From NCBI GenBank assembly GCA_002433075.1, contig DJHM01000032.1, forward strand, positions 1 to 18,746: 18,746 bases of DNA. Direction: 5' to 3'. Position 1 is the stretch's first letter; each line of letters opens with the position of its first letter. The notes below the pieces were generated by a model. The model did no database searches, was not told where the DNA came from, and saw only the letters and a list, made by a program, of their open reading frames with translations. Of the stretch, positions 1 through 6,785 are shown piece by piece. Position numbers and translations under genes: made by a program. The stretch is from Latescibacteria bacterium UBA6620. Its GTDB lineage: Bacteria; Latescibacterota; UBA2968.

Positions 1-30
1 CAGTTGCTCTGCCAATTGAGCTATGGGCGC
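1..30 (-). tRNA. tRNA, 5' part only, cut by the window edge (perhaps tRNA-Lys)
   Basis: Read on the minus strand from position 30 leftward, this is the first 30 nt of a tRNA. It shows a 7-nt acceptor strand (GCGCCCA), T8, and a D-stem of GCTC pairing with GAGC. The invariant A14, the G18-G19 pair and A21 are all in place. The anticodon lies outside the window, so the amino acid cannot be read. The anticodon-stem start (ACTG) resembles bacterial tRNA-Lys, which is a guess by similarity only. A promoter lies immediately upstream, so it is probably transcribed independently of the neighbouring operon. Confidence 0.88.
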
Positions 31-46
31 TCAAATCCGAGCGCAG

Positions 47-75
47 AATCTACCGGTGGATCCTGACCCTGTCAA
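47..75 (-). promoter_or_regulatory. Sigma-70-type promoter of the tRNA
   Basis: On the minus strand there is a perfect -35 box TTGACA (70-75), a 17-nt spacer (53-69) and a -10 box TAGATT (47-52, 4 of 6 consensus positions). Transcription would start near 40, about 10 nt before the mature tRNA 5' end at 30. It lies wholly in the gap after the 98-residue gene, which fits a dedicated tRNA promoter. Confidence 0.65.
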
Positions 76-87
76 GACCGCTTGCCT

Positions 88-384
88 TTATTCGTCATCC
101 TCCAGCTTGGCCTTCAGCTCAGTGGCCACCAACTCCAGTTCCGCGTGTTTGGCTTCCAACTCTGCGAGCTCCGTGTTGAACTTCTGGTAGTCTTTGTCCG
201 ACTCGTCCATCGTCCGCTTGACCTTCTCGATTTCTTCCTCGTGATGACCCTTGATTCGGGCCACGTCGCGGAGCTTTGGTCGGATGACAGACAACTGTTT
301 GTTGTACTCGATCAGGGTCTGCAACGTGAAGACCACACAACCCAGCGTGAGTACAATCAGTAAGAGGTCTAGAGAAAGTTCCAC
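88..384 (-). CDS. Small membrane-anchored coiled-coil protein, unknown function
   Basis: 98 residues, unrecognised. Residues about 5-24 form one hydrophobic helix with no cleavage site. From about residue 38 to the end the protein is strongly charged and helical, with heptad-like Leu/Ala spacing and many Glu/Lys, so a cytoplasmic coiled coil on a single N-terminal anchor is likely. It starts at a GTG (382-384). The Shine-Dalgarno-like AAGGGGG overlaps the last codons of moaC, and only 10 nt separate it from the moaC stop. It is therefore probably co-transcribed and translationally coupled with moeA-moaC. The architecture resembles small septum, envelope or phage-shock-like proteins in general shape only; no family is claimed. 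The coding call rests on operon position, ribosome binding site and coherent protein architecture. Confidence 0.7.
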   Translation of the reverse strand: MELSLDLLLIVLTLGCVVFTLQTLIEYNKQLSVIRPKLRDVARIKGHHEEEIEKVKRTMDESDKDYQKFNTELAELEAKHAELELVATELKAKLEDDE

Positions 385-394
385 AACGCCCCCT

Positions 395-868
395 TTATTC
401 CTTCCGAACGTATGCGCCGGACCGCCCGCCGGACTTGCGAAGAAGCCGAATGTTCCCGATCCGCATCCCCTTGTCCACGGCTTTGCACATATCGTAGATC
501 GTCAGCAGACTCGCGCTGACTGCGGTCAGTGCTTCCATCTCGACACCGGTCCGATCGGGTACGCGGACGGCGGCTACGACGCTGATTCGGTCGCCTCCGA
601 CCTCGAAATCGATGTCGACCCCAGTGATCGCGACCGGGTGACACAGAGGGATCAGATCGGACGTCCGCTTGGCTGCCGTAATCCCGGCGATCCGAGCGGT
701 CTCGAGCACGTTTCCTTTTGCCACCGTACCCTGGGTGACGAGCTCCACAGTGGACGGCTCCAGCTCGATTTCCCCGGCTGCGATAGCCTCTCGCGGGGTC
801 ACGGATTTCTCCGAAACGTCCACCATACGAACCCGACCCGCGTTGTCGATGTGAGAGAGTTCGTCCAC
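395..868 (-). CDS. moaC: Cyclic pyranopterin monophosphate synthase MoaC
   Basis: 157 residues; E. coli MoaC has 161. MoaC acts in the cytoplasm in molybdenum cofactor synthesis, converting the cyclic GTP intermediate made by MoaA into cyclic pyranopterin monophosphate. Visible hallmarks are K51 in KGNVLETARIAG, the LIPLCHP motif with H77, GVEMEALTAVS (108-118) and TIYDMCKAVDKGM with D126 and K129. These match the active-site Lys, His, Asp and Lys of the family. The N-terminus aligns with E. coli MoaC from residue 1, which supports the GTG start at 866-868. It begins 3 nt after the moeA stop, so the two are one operon. No moaA, moaB, moaD or moaE lies in the window, so the rest of the pathway is encoded elsewhere. 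Confidence 0.97.
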   Translation of the reverse strand: MDELSHIDNAGRVRMVDVSEKSVTPREAIAAGEIELEPSTVELVTQGTVAKGNVLETARIAGITAAKRTSDLIPLCHPVAITGVDIDFEVGGDRISVVAAVRVPDRTGVEMEALTAVSASLLTIYDMCKAVDKGMRIGNIRLLRKSGGRSGAYVRKE

Positions 869-871
869 GTC

Positions 872-2086
872 TTACCAGTCCGTCAAGAGAACCAGATCCA
901 CTTCCTCGCCAGCATCCACGCTTGTTGCCTCGGCATCGACCACGAAGAGACTGTTTGCCTCCCACATCGAGAACAGGTCTGCCGAGCCGTGATGTCCTAC
1001 CCAACACGTTCGCCACTGACCCTTCTCGAACCGGGATGCCGCGGGAACGTATTGCTCCCTTCCCGGCGCCTGACGAAAAGGCTCGTCCAGGGTAGCCCGC
1101 ACACGAGGTCTGTGCAGATCATCGAGGCCTTGCATCTTCTTGAGTGCCGGTCGAACCAGAAGTTCGAGACCCACGACCGAGGAAACCGGGTTGCCCGGCA
1201 GACCGAAGATCAACTTCTGGCCACGCACGCCAAACGTAAGGGGCTTCCCAGGTTTCATCCGAATGCGATCGAATCGGACTTCGACGCCCAGTTCGGTCAT
1301 CACCCCCTGAACCAGATCGTAGACGCCGGCCGATACGCCACCTGACAGCAGGAGCACATCGCACTCCTCGATGCCCTCGGTCATCACCCGACGGAGGTCC
1401 TCGACGTCGTCCGTTGCGATTCCCAGATACCTTGGGGTAGCCCCCGCCCTCACAACCTGCGTCGCCATCGAGTAACCATTGCTGTTCCGAATCTGCCCGG
1501 GCTCAGGGCGCACGTGGGGTTCGACAATTTCGTCCCCCGTCGCAACCACACCTACCACCGGCCTCCGATAAACGGGCACCGTATCGAATCCCACGGCACC
1601 CAGGATCCCGATCTCAGGCGGCCGAAGAGCCGTACGGGCCTTGAGCACAACCTGACCCTTGCGAACATCTTCGCCCAGTGGCACACGATTGGTTCCAGGG
1701 GAGACCGAGTCCAGAATACTGACCACCCCATCTACCCGCTCGGTCTCTTCAACCATCACTACAGTATCCGCCCCATCTGGCATCGGGGCACCCGTCATAA
1801 TCTGTGTTGCCTGACCGCTCACTACGGTCTTCTGAGGCACGACGCCTGCCTGAACCTCCTCGATCACATTCAGCGCCACGGGGTTCTCTGCCGACGCACC
1901 CGAAACATCGGCGCCGACAACCGCGTAGCCATCCATCGTTGCCTTCTCGAAGGGAGGCATATTGATGTCCGACACCACGTCCTCGGACAAAGTGTGGCCG
2001 AGGGCATCCATCAGCGAAACTTGGGTGCAATCGATCGGTTTCGTGCTCGCCAGCACCCGATCGATCGCTTCACGCATTTCGATCAT
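872..2086 (-). CDS. moeA: Molybdopterin molybdenumtransferase MoeA
   Basis: 404 residues, close to the usual 400-410. MoeA inserts molybdate into adenylylated molybdopterin in the cytoplasm, the last step of basic molybdenum cofactor synthesis. Motifs seen are PPFEKATMDGYAV (44-56, D52), TGAPMPDGAD (98-107), ATGDE (182-186), GGVSAGVYD (249-257) and the late GLPGNPVSS loop. I chose ATG at 2086 because GGAG (2093-2096 on the complement) sits 6 nt ahead of it. An in-frame TTG at 2098 would add 4 residues but overlaps that ribosome binding site. It leads the leftward operon with moaC, and a promoter is visible at 2119-2147. No frameshift or missing motif was seen. Confidence 0.97.
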   Translation of the reverse strand: MIEMREAIDRVLASTKPIDCTQVSLMDALGHTLSEDVVSDINMPPFEKATMDGYAVVGADVSGASAENPVALNVIEEVQAGVVPQKTVVSGQATQIMTGAPMPDGADTVVMVEETERVDGVVSILDSVSPGTNRVPLGEDVRKGQVVLKARTALRPPEIGILGAVGFDTVPVYRRPVVGVVATGDEIVEPHVRPEPGQIRNSNGYSMATQVVRAGATPRYLGIATDDVEDLRRVMTEGIEECDVLLLSGGVSAGVYDLVQGVMTELGVEVRFDRIRMKPGKPLTFGVRGQKLIFGLPGNPVSSVVGLELLVRPALKKMQGLDDLHRPRVRATLDEPFRQAPGREQYVPAASRFEKGQWRTCWVGHHGSADLFSMWEANSLFVVDAEATSVDAGEEVDLVLLTDW

Positions 2087-2118
2087 CTGTTTCTCCAACC
2101 TTGAGGTTTGACTCGACT

Positions 2119-2147
2119 AATATAACATAAGCCTCCATCCAAGTCAT
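2119..2147 (-). promoter_or_regulatory. Candidate promoter of the moeA-moaC operon
   Basis: On the minus strand there is a -10 TATATT (2119-2124, 5 of 6), a 17-nt spacer and a -35 ATGACT (2142-2147, 4 of 6). The start would be near 2112, giving a leader of about 26 nt before the moeA ATG. A 10-bp perfect palindrome (ACACCGGTGT, 2152-2161) lies just upstream, between this promoter and the divergent one for the dehydrogenase. It may be a regulator site but is short enough to be chance. Confidence 0.5.
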
Positions 2148-2179
2148 CGGCACACCGGTGTTGGACATTGCCGGCAGGC

Positions 2180-2208
2180 TTGACCCGATTCGGACGGAGG
2201 GATAGATT
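2180..2208 (+). promoter_or_regulatory. Candidate promoter of the short-chain dehydrogenase gene
   Basis: TTGACC (2180-2185, 5 of 6), exactly 17 nt, then TAGATT (2203-2208, 4 of 6). Transcription would start near 2215, about 32 nt before the ATG at 2247. The -10 hexamer is the same as that in the tRNA promoter at 47-52. Confidence 0.5.
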
Positions 2209-2246
2209 CGGGCTTCCGCACCTACCCGGAACAAGGAGTGATATCG

Positions 2247-2975
2247 ATGTCGACCCCAAAAACGGCGTGGATCACGGGCGCAGGGTCCGGCATCGGCCGG
2301 GCCATCGCCGTCAGCCTCTCGAACGATCAAGCGAATCTCACCCTCTTCGGACGAACCCAGGAAACCCTCGAAGAGACCGCCAGCGCCTGCCGGAACAGCG
2401 CGGACATCCACATTGTCGTAGGAAGCGTCGACGACCGGTATGCCGTCGGAGAGGCTGTCACCACCACGATCGATCGCTTCGGCGCCCTCGATATTCTTGT
2501 CAACAACGCAGGGACGAACGGGAAAAAGCGCAACCTCTCCGATATGCCGCCCGGGGAGTGGGACCGTGTGATCGAAATTAACCTCACGGGCGCTTACAAC
2601 TGCTTCAAGGCCGCGGCCCCACACTTCGAACGACAGTCGGACGGGCTCGTCATCAACATCGCATCGATGGCCGGCAAACGGGCCGGCGTGATCGGAGGCG
2701 TCGCCTACAGCGCATCCAAGTTTGGAATGGCGTCACTCACTCAGTCTATCAACGCCGAGTATCGTGAAGCCGGGATCCGCGCCTGCTGCATTTTCCCCGG
2801 TGAGGTCGACACACCCATTCTCCAGCATCGCCCCGTTCCAGTTTCCGACGCCAAACGGGAGGCCGCTCTCCAACCCGAGGACGTAGCTGAGGCCGCTCTG
2901 ATGGTCGCACGTCTTCCAGATCGGGCCATCGTCGAAGAAATCACGATTTTCCCTCGACGCGTCGTCCCAACCTGA
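2247..2975 (+). CDS. Short-chain dehydrogenase/reductase (SDR family, classical type)
   Basis: 242 residues, normal for classical SDRs. These are soluble Rossmann-fold oxidoreductases using NAD(P)H. Visible are the cofactor motif TGAGSGIG (10-17), NNAG (86-89), the catalytic S140, Y154 and K158 (YSASK), and the PG motif near 184-185. An Arg at residue 36, at the end of the second beta strand where NAD-specific enzymes have Asp, suggests NADP(H) preference. The ATG at 2247 has AAGGAG (2233-2238) 8 nt upstream; a GTG at 2238 overlaps that ribosome binding site and is rejected. It is divergent from moeA with its own promoter and is not clearly in an operon with the ribonuclease downstream. The substrate cannot be told; a sugar, acyl or steroid-like alcohol/ketone are all possible. 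Confidence 0.93.
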   Translation: MSTPKTAWITGAGSGIGRAIAVSLSNDQANLTLFGRTQETLEETASACRNSADIHIVVGSVDDRYAVGEAVTTTIDRFGALDILVNNAGTNGKKRNLSDMPPGEWDRVIEINLTGAYNCFKAAAPHFERQSDGLVINIASMAGKRAGVIGGVAYSASKFGMASLTQSINAEYREAGIRACCIFPGEVDTPILQHRPVPVSDAKREAALQPEDVAEAALMVARLPDRAIVEEITIFPRRVVPT

Positions 2976-3065
2976 GCGTCCGCTTGCCGATCCTCGAACC
3001 CTTGCTTATCGTAAGCGTATAAGTATCTAAGTAACAATCGATTACCCCAAGGAGTTGTGACTCGT

Positions 3066-4607
3066 TTGAAAACAGAAATTTTCATCAATGTAGCTTCGCA
3101 AGAATCTCGAATCGCTATCCTCGAAAACGACCGCCTCGTCGAAATCCTCGTCGAACGCTCTGACAGTGAGCGGATGGTCGGCGATATGTATCACGGTAAA
3201 GTCACCGCTGTGCTACCCGGAATGCAGGCCGCATTCGTCGATATCGGCCTGGAAAAAAGCGCCTTCCTCCACGTTTCCGACCTTCCCGGCTCGCCCGGGT
3301 CGATGGTCGAACTCGATGAGGAAACGCTCGAGGAGATCGACTACCGCACGAATTCACGCGGGCAACCTGTCTTTCCGATCGAAGAGGTCCTGAAGAAGAA
3401 TCAGGACATCATCGTTCAGATCAAGAAAGAGCCCATCGGCACCAAAGGCCCTCGCGTCACCGGCGTGCCCTCCATCGCCGGTCGATTTATGGTCCTCGTA
3501 CCGGGCGGCGACAAGATCGGCGTTTCGCGAAAAATCACCAATTGGGGTGAAAAGAGGCGGCTCAAAGACCTGGGGCGGCGAATCAAACCCGATGGAGTGG
3601 GTGTCATCGTCCGAACCGAGGCTGACGGTAAAGGCGAAAGGGAATTCAGTCGGGATCTCAAGGAGCTGGTGACGATGTGGCGTCGGATCGAGAAGGACGC
3701 CAAAAAGACCGGCGCCCCCGCCCTGCTCCACAAAGAGATGGCGATGACCTCAAGTATGATCCGCGATCTCTTCACCGACGAGGTCGAGCGCGTTGTCGTC
3801 GACTCCAAGCAGGAATACAAGAAGATTCTGCACTACCTCAAGGGCGTCTCTCCGCACCTGCGGGACAAGGTCGAATACTACAGTGACCGTAGACCCATCT
3901 TCGACGCTCACGGGATCGAGGATGAAATCCAGAAAGCCGCACAACGTCAGGCCTGGCTGAAGGGCGGAGGCTATCTGGTTATCGACCACACCGAAGCCCT
4001 GGTCGCCATCGACGTGAACAGTGGTCGCTACGTAGGCCGCAAGAACCAGGAAGAAACCGTCCTCCGCACCAACCTCGAGGCCGCAAAGGAAGTGGCCAGA
4101 CAGATCCGGCTCCGTGATATGGGCGGCATCATCGTTATCGACTTCATCGATATGATGCTTCCCCAGAATCGTCGTCGTGTCGAGGAGGAATTCCGCCAGG
4201 CTCTTCGCCGGGATCGATCGCGCCCCCGCACATCTGAAATCAGCGAGTTCGGATTGATGGAAATGACTCGCCAGCGCGTGAGGCCCAGTCTGATGTTCAC
4301 CTACAGCGAGCCGTGTCCTCACTGTACGGGAACCGGTCGAGTCGTCAGCAAGGAAACCACGCTTTCCGACATCGAACGATGGCTCAAACGAAGCCGGGCT
4401 GCTTCGATCGAGCGACGCCTCACCGTTATGGTCAACCCGGTTTTGAGCGAGTATCTGCTCGAAAATCGGAAAGAGCGGCTGAAGAGAATGCGTAAATCGA
4501 CCCGGGTATGGCTTAATGTGGAATCCGATTCGGGCATCCAGGCCGACGACTACAAGATCTACTCTCGGAAGCGAAAACAGGACATCACAAAAGAATTTAA
4601 ATCTTGA
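3066..4607 (+). CDS. rng: Ribonuclease G/E family endoribonuclease
   Basis: 513 residues: the catalytic part only, without the long C-terminal degradosome scaffold of RNase E, so RNase G-like. These enzymes cut single-stranded AU-rich RNA and process rRNA and mRNA in the cytoplasm. An S1 domain covers about residues 35-125, including GMQAAFVDIG. The Mg-binding aspartates D316 (AIDVNSG) and D359 (IVIDFIDM) lie 43 residues apart, as in E. coli RNase E. The zinc-link CPHCTGTG supplies C417 and C420, also at RNase E spacing. The start is unusual: AAGGAG (3049-3054) is only 2 nt from GTG 3057 but 11 nt from TTG 3066. E. coli RNase G aligns from the TTG, so TTG was chosen; GTG would add 3 residues. 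It lies directly upstream of rplU-rpmA, an rng-rplU-rpmA order that I recall from other bacteria. Confidence 0.94.
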   Translation: MKTEIFINVASQESRIAILENDRLVEILVERSDSERMVGDMYHGKVTAVLPGMQAAFVDIGLEKSAFLHVSDLPGSPGSMVELDEETLEEIDYRTNSRGQPVFPIEEVLKKNQDIIVQIKKEPIGTKGPRVTGVPSIAGRFMVLVPGGDKIGVSRKITNWGEKRRLKDLGRRIKPDGVGVIVRTEADGKGEREFSRDLKELVTMWRRIEKDAKKTGAPALLHKEMAMTSSMIRDLFTDEVERVVVDSKQEYKKILHYLKGVSPHLRDKVEYYSDRRPIFDAHGIEDEIQKAAQRQAWLKGGGYLVIDHTEALVAIDVNSGRYVGRKNQEETVLRTNLEAAKEVARQIRLRDMGGIIVIDFIDMMLPQNRRRVEEEFRQALRRDRSRPRTSEISEFGLMEMTRQRVRPSLMFTYSEPCPHCTGTGRVVSKETTLSDIERWLKRSRAASIERRLTVMVNPVLSEYLLENRKERLKRMRKSTRVWLNVESDSGIQADDYKIYSRKRKQDITKEFKS

Positions 4608-4632
4608 CTGAAACGTCTGTTTTGGATAGCCT
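4604..4632 (+). promoter_or_regulatory. Candidate promoter of rplU-rpmA
   Basis: TTGACT (4604-4609, 5 of 6) overlaps the rng stop codon. It is followed by 17 nt and a weak -10 TAGCCT (4627-4632, 3 of 6). The transcript would start near 4639 with a 54-nt leader. That leader could form a small hairpin at 4650-4667 (TGGGCC with GGTCCA, one G-U pair), possibly involved in ribosomal-protein feedback, which is speculation. Co-transcription from rng is equally possible. Confidence 0.35.
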
Positions 4633-4692
4633 TAGTGTTCTCTGGCATCTGGGCCGTCCTAGGTCCAAGACTGTTGTGGAGGCGCTCCAATA

Positions 4693-5004
4693 ATGTATGC
4701 AGTCGTAGAAGTGGGTGGTCGCCAGCTCAAGGTTCAGGAAGGCGACAAAATCCGGGTCCAGAAGGTCGATGGTGAGCCAGGCAGCAAGGTGACGCTCGAC
4801 CACGTCCTTCTCGTTTCCGATGAAAGCGGGACCAGAGTCGGCGCTCCTACCGTCGACGGCGCCTCGGTCGAAGTAAGTGTGCTCGACCAGGGCAGAGACA
4901 AGAAAGTCATCGTCTTCAAGATGAAACGGCGGAAGGGATACAGGCGGAAAAACGGTCATCGCCAGCCCTACACCGACCTGATGGTCGACAAGATCTCCGC
5001 CTGA
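4693..5004 (+). CDS. rplU: 50S ribosomal protein L21
   Basis: 103 residues, the standard length for L21, which binds 23S rRNA in the large subunit. The N-terminal MYAVVEVGGRQLKVQEGD is the family signature. The basic stretch KMKRRKGYRRKNGHRQ near residues 76-91 is the conserved rRNA-binding end. The ATG has GGAGG (4678-4682) 10 nt upstream. It sits 19 nt before rpmA, the near-universal rplU-rpmA pairing. Nothing is odd in the protein. Confidence 0.98.
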   Translation: MYAVVEVGGRQLKVQEGDKIRVQKVDGEPGSKVTLDHVLLVSDESGTRVGAPTVDGASVEVSVLDQGRDKKVIVFKMKRRKGYRRKNGHRQPYTDLMVDKISA

Positions 5005-5023
5005 CGTTACGGGGGATTCCGGT

Positions 5024-5284
5024 ATGGCTCATAAAAAAGGTGTCGGAAGTTCGAGGAACGGACGCGACAGCCAGGGGCAACGGCTCGGCGTGAAAGCGTT
5101 CGGGGGCGAATTAGTATCTGCTGGGAGCATCATCATCCGTCAGCGCGGCACTCGCATACACCCGGGCAATAACGTCAAACGGGGCAAGGACGATACGCTC
5201 TTTGCGGTCGTCGACGGCGTCGTCACGTTCGAGCGCCTGGGCAAGTCGAAGAAGAAAGTCAGCGTCTACGCCAAGGCCTCCTAG
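5024..5284 (+). CDS. rpmA: 50S ribosomal protein L27
   Basis: 86 residues. L27 lies beside the peptidyl transferase centre of the large subunit. The protein begins MAHKKGVGSSRNGRDS, the classic mature N-terminus. It therefore lacks the cleaved N-terminal extension found in Firmicutes L27, which argues against a Firmicute. The motif GVKAFGGE and the core IRQRGTRIHPGNNV are intact. GGGGGA (5011-5016) is 7 nt before the ATG. It is followed 44 nt later by malate dehydrogenase rather than the GTPase gene obg that often comes next. Confidence 0.98.
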   Translation: MAHKKGVGSSRNGRDSQGQRLGVKAFGGELVSAGSIIIRQRGTRIHPGNNVKRGKDDTLFAVVDGVVTFERLGKSKKKVSVYAKAS

Positions 5285-5328
5285 ACGGCTTAGACGCCGA
5301 GCAAGCCTGATAACAGAACGAGGTCCGC

Positions 5329-6252
5329 GTGAAAATTGCCGTCGTAGGCGCGGGCAACGTAGGAGCCACCGCGGCTCAGCACATCGCACAGAATGAGCTG
5401 AGCCGCGAAGTCGTTTTACTCGACGTTGCCGACGGAATCCCACAAGGCAAGGGACTAGATCTCGCCGAGTCTTCTCCCGTAGATCGATTCGACACCCGCA
5501 TCGTCGGCACGAGTGACTCGACCGCGTTGACGGGCGCCGACATCGTCATCATCACCGCCGGCATCGCCCGCAAACCGGGAATGAGTCGCGACGATCTGCT
5601 CGCCACCAATGCGGACATCGTCGGCTCGGTGAGCGAGGACGTCGCCCGTTACGCCCCTGAATCCATCCTGATTGTCGTCACGAACCCCCTCGACGTAATG
5701 GCCTGTGTCGCGTTTAAGCGTTCTGGCTTCCCCCCGGAGCGCGTCGTCGGGATGGCCGGAATCCTGGATACCGCACGCTATCGCTATTTCCTGGCCACAG
5801 AGTTGGATGTTTCCGTCGAGGATATCACGGCCTTTGTCCTGGGCGGTCACGGCGATGCGATGGTACCCCTTCCCCGCTACACCACAGTCGCCGGCATCCC
5901 CGTCACTGAGCTTCTCGACAGCCCGACCATCGATCGCATCGTCCAGCGAACCCGTGACGGTGGAGCCGAGATTGTAGGGCACCTCAAGACAGGCAGCGCT
6001 TACTACGCTCCCGCCGCCGCCATCGCCGAAATGGTCAAATCCATCGTCCGGGACAAGAAGCGAATCCTGCCCTGTGCAGCCTGGTTGACCGGACAGTACG
6101 GAATCCACGACCTCTTCGTCGGAGTACCGGTCAAACTTAGCGCAGGGGGAGTCGAAAGTATCATCGAGATCGGCCTATTGCCCGACGAATCGGCCGCGCT
6201 CCACGCCTCGGCCGAGGGGATCCGAGAAAGCGTCTCCCTCCTCCAGCTGTGA
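5329..6252 (+). CDS. mdh: Malate dehydrogenase (LDH-like type)
   Basis: 307 residues. It interconverts malate and oxaloacetate with NAD in the TCA cycle, in the cytoplasm. The Rossmann glycine motif GAGNVG is at 7-12. D32 after the second strand indicates NAD rather than NADP. R81 in GIARKPGMSRDD marks malate rather than lactate specificity, and R87, N119, D147, R150 and the catalytic H174 (GGHGDAMVP) are all present. The start is GTG with GAGG about 7 nt upstream. It follows rpmA by 44 nt with no terminator, so it may be co-transcribed with the ribosomal genes. A hairpin with a T-tract follows it. It belongs to the LDH-like tetrameric MDH group. Confidence 0.96.
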   Translation: MKIAVVGAGNVGATAAQHIAQNELSREVVLLDVADGIPQGKGLDLAESSPVDRFDTRIVGTSDSTALTGADIVIITAGIARKPGMSRDDLLATNADIVGSVSEDVARYAPESILIVVTNPLDVMACVAFKRSGFPPERVVGMAGILDTARYRYFLATELDVSVEDITAFVLGGHGDAMVPLPRYTTVAGIPVTELLDSPTIDRIVQRTRDGGAEIVGHLKTGSAYYAPAAAIAEMVKSIVRDKKRILPCAAWLTGQYGIHDLFVGVPVKLSAGGVESIIEIGLLPDESAALHASAEGIRESVSLLQL

Positions 6253-6280
6253 AACAATCCCGCCGGTAAGGCGTTATATT

Positions 6281-6317
6281 AAGGCGTCGTCCGCTAAGCG
6301 AGACCGACGCCTTTTCT
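6281..6317 (+). terminator. Terminator-like hairpin after mdh
   Basis: AAGGCGTCG (6281-6289) pairs perfectly with CGACGCCTT (6305-6313). Inside the loop a second small stem forms (CGCT 6292-6295 with AGCG 6297-6300). The right arm runs into TTTTCT (6312-6317). This fits an intrinsic terminator separating mdh from the respiratory operon. A TATATT (6275-6280) just upstream could instead be a -10 box for that operon, which would put the hairpin at the 5' end of its mRNA, but no convincing -35 box was seen. Confidence 0.65.
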
Positions 6318-6350
6318 GTGCCTGCATCGAACGCCAGATACGAGGACCGG

Positions 6351-6785
6351 ATGAGTTCACGTAGACGAGATCTGCTCAGTAAACTGCTGGGATCCAGTCT
6401 CGTCCTTACCGTCGCGGGTTTGGTGGCTCCCATCTGCGCTTTTCTCACACCGCTACCCGACGCCGAGCTAGGCTCGAACCTCTTCGAGGACGCCGACGGG
6501 AACCCCATTCCTCCCGGCTGTGTGAGCGAAGGCACCGGCATCGTAGGTCGCCTTGCCGGCCGCCCCACGCTGGTTCTCCGAAAAGACCGTCGACTCTTCG
6601 CATTCGCCGCAGTATGTACCCATCTCGGATGTGTCGTACGCTGGAACTCGAACCGGGGTTCGATCGAGTGTCCTTGCCACGGTGGACGGTTCGACCTTGA
6701 AGGTCACGTCGTTGGGGGGCCCCCGCCCTCAGGACTGCAGACCGTATCTGTTCGAGTTCACGAAGACCGGATACAGCTCGCGTGA
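6351..6785 (+). CDS. Rieske [2Fe-2S] protein of a bc-type quinol-oxidising complex
   Basis: 144 residues. It takes an electron from quinol at the cytochrome b Qo site. The N-terminus MSSRRRDLL plus a hydrophobic helix (about 14-34) is a Tat-type signal/anchor, as expected for a Rieske protein folded before export. Box I CTHLGC gives ligands C89 and H91; box II CPCHGG gives C107 and H110; C94 and C109 form the disulfide. Where high-potential Rieske proteins have Ser and Tyr (CPCHGSxY), this one has Gly and Phe (CPCHGGRF). That is known to lower redox potential and suggests a menaquinol-type substrate. ATG 6351 is preferred over GTG 6318, which falls at the terminator T-tract and lacks a ribosome binding site. 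It overlaps cytochrome b by 4 nt (GTGA). Confidence 0.94.
   Translation: MSSRRRDLLSKLLGSSLVLTVAGLVAPICAFLTPLPDAELGSNLFEDADGNPIPPGCVSEGTGIVGRLAGRPTLVLRKDRRLFAFAAVCTHLGCVVRWNSNRGSIECPCHGGRFDLEGHVVGGPPPSGLQTVSVRVHEDRIQLA

Noticed and set aside
251..1345. Long open frame of 364 codons on the plus strand
   Set aside because: It lies antisense to moaC and moeA, which have full family motifs. The translation is rich in His, Arg and Cys with no domain, as expected for the complement of a GC-rich gene.
6253..6350. Sigma-54 promoter (GG-N10-GC) upstream of the Rieske operon, suggested by the NtrC-type gene
   Set aside because: No GG-N10-GC element with TGGCA/TTGCA flanks could be found in this gap by eye.
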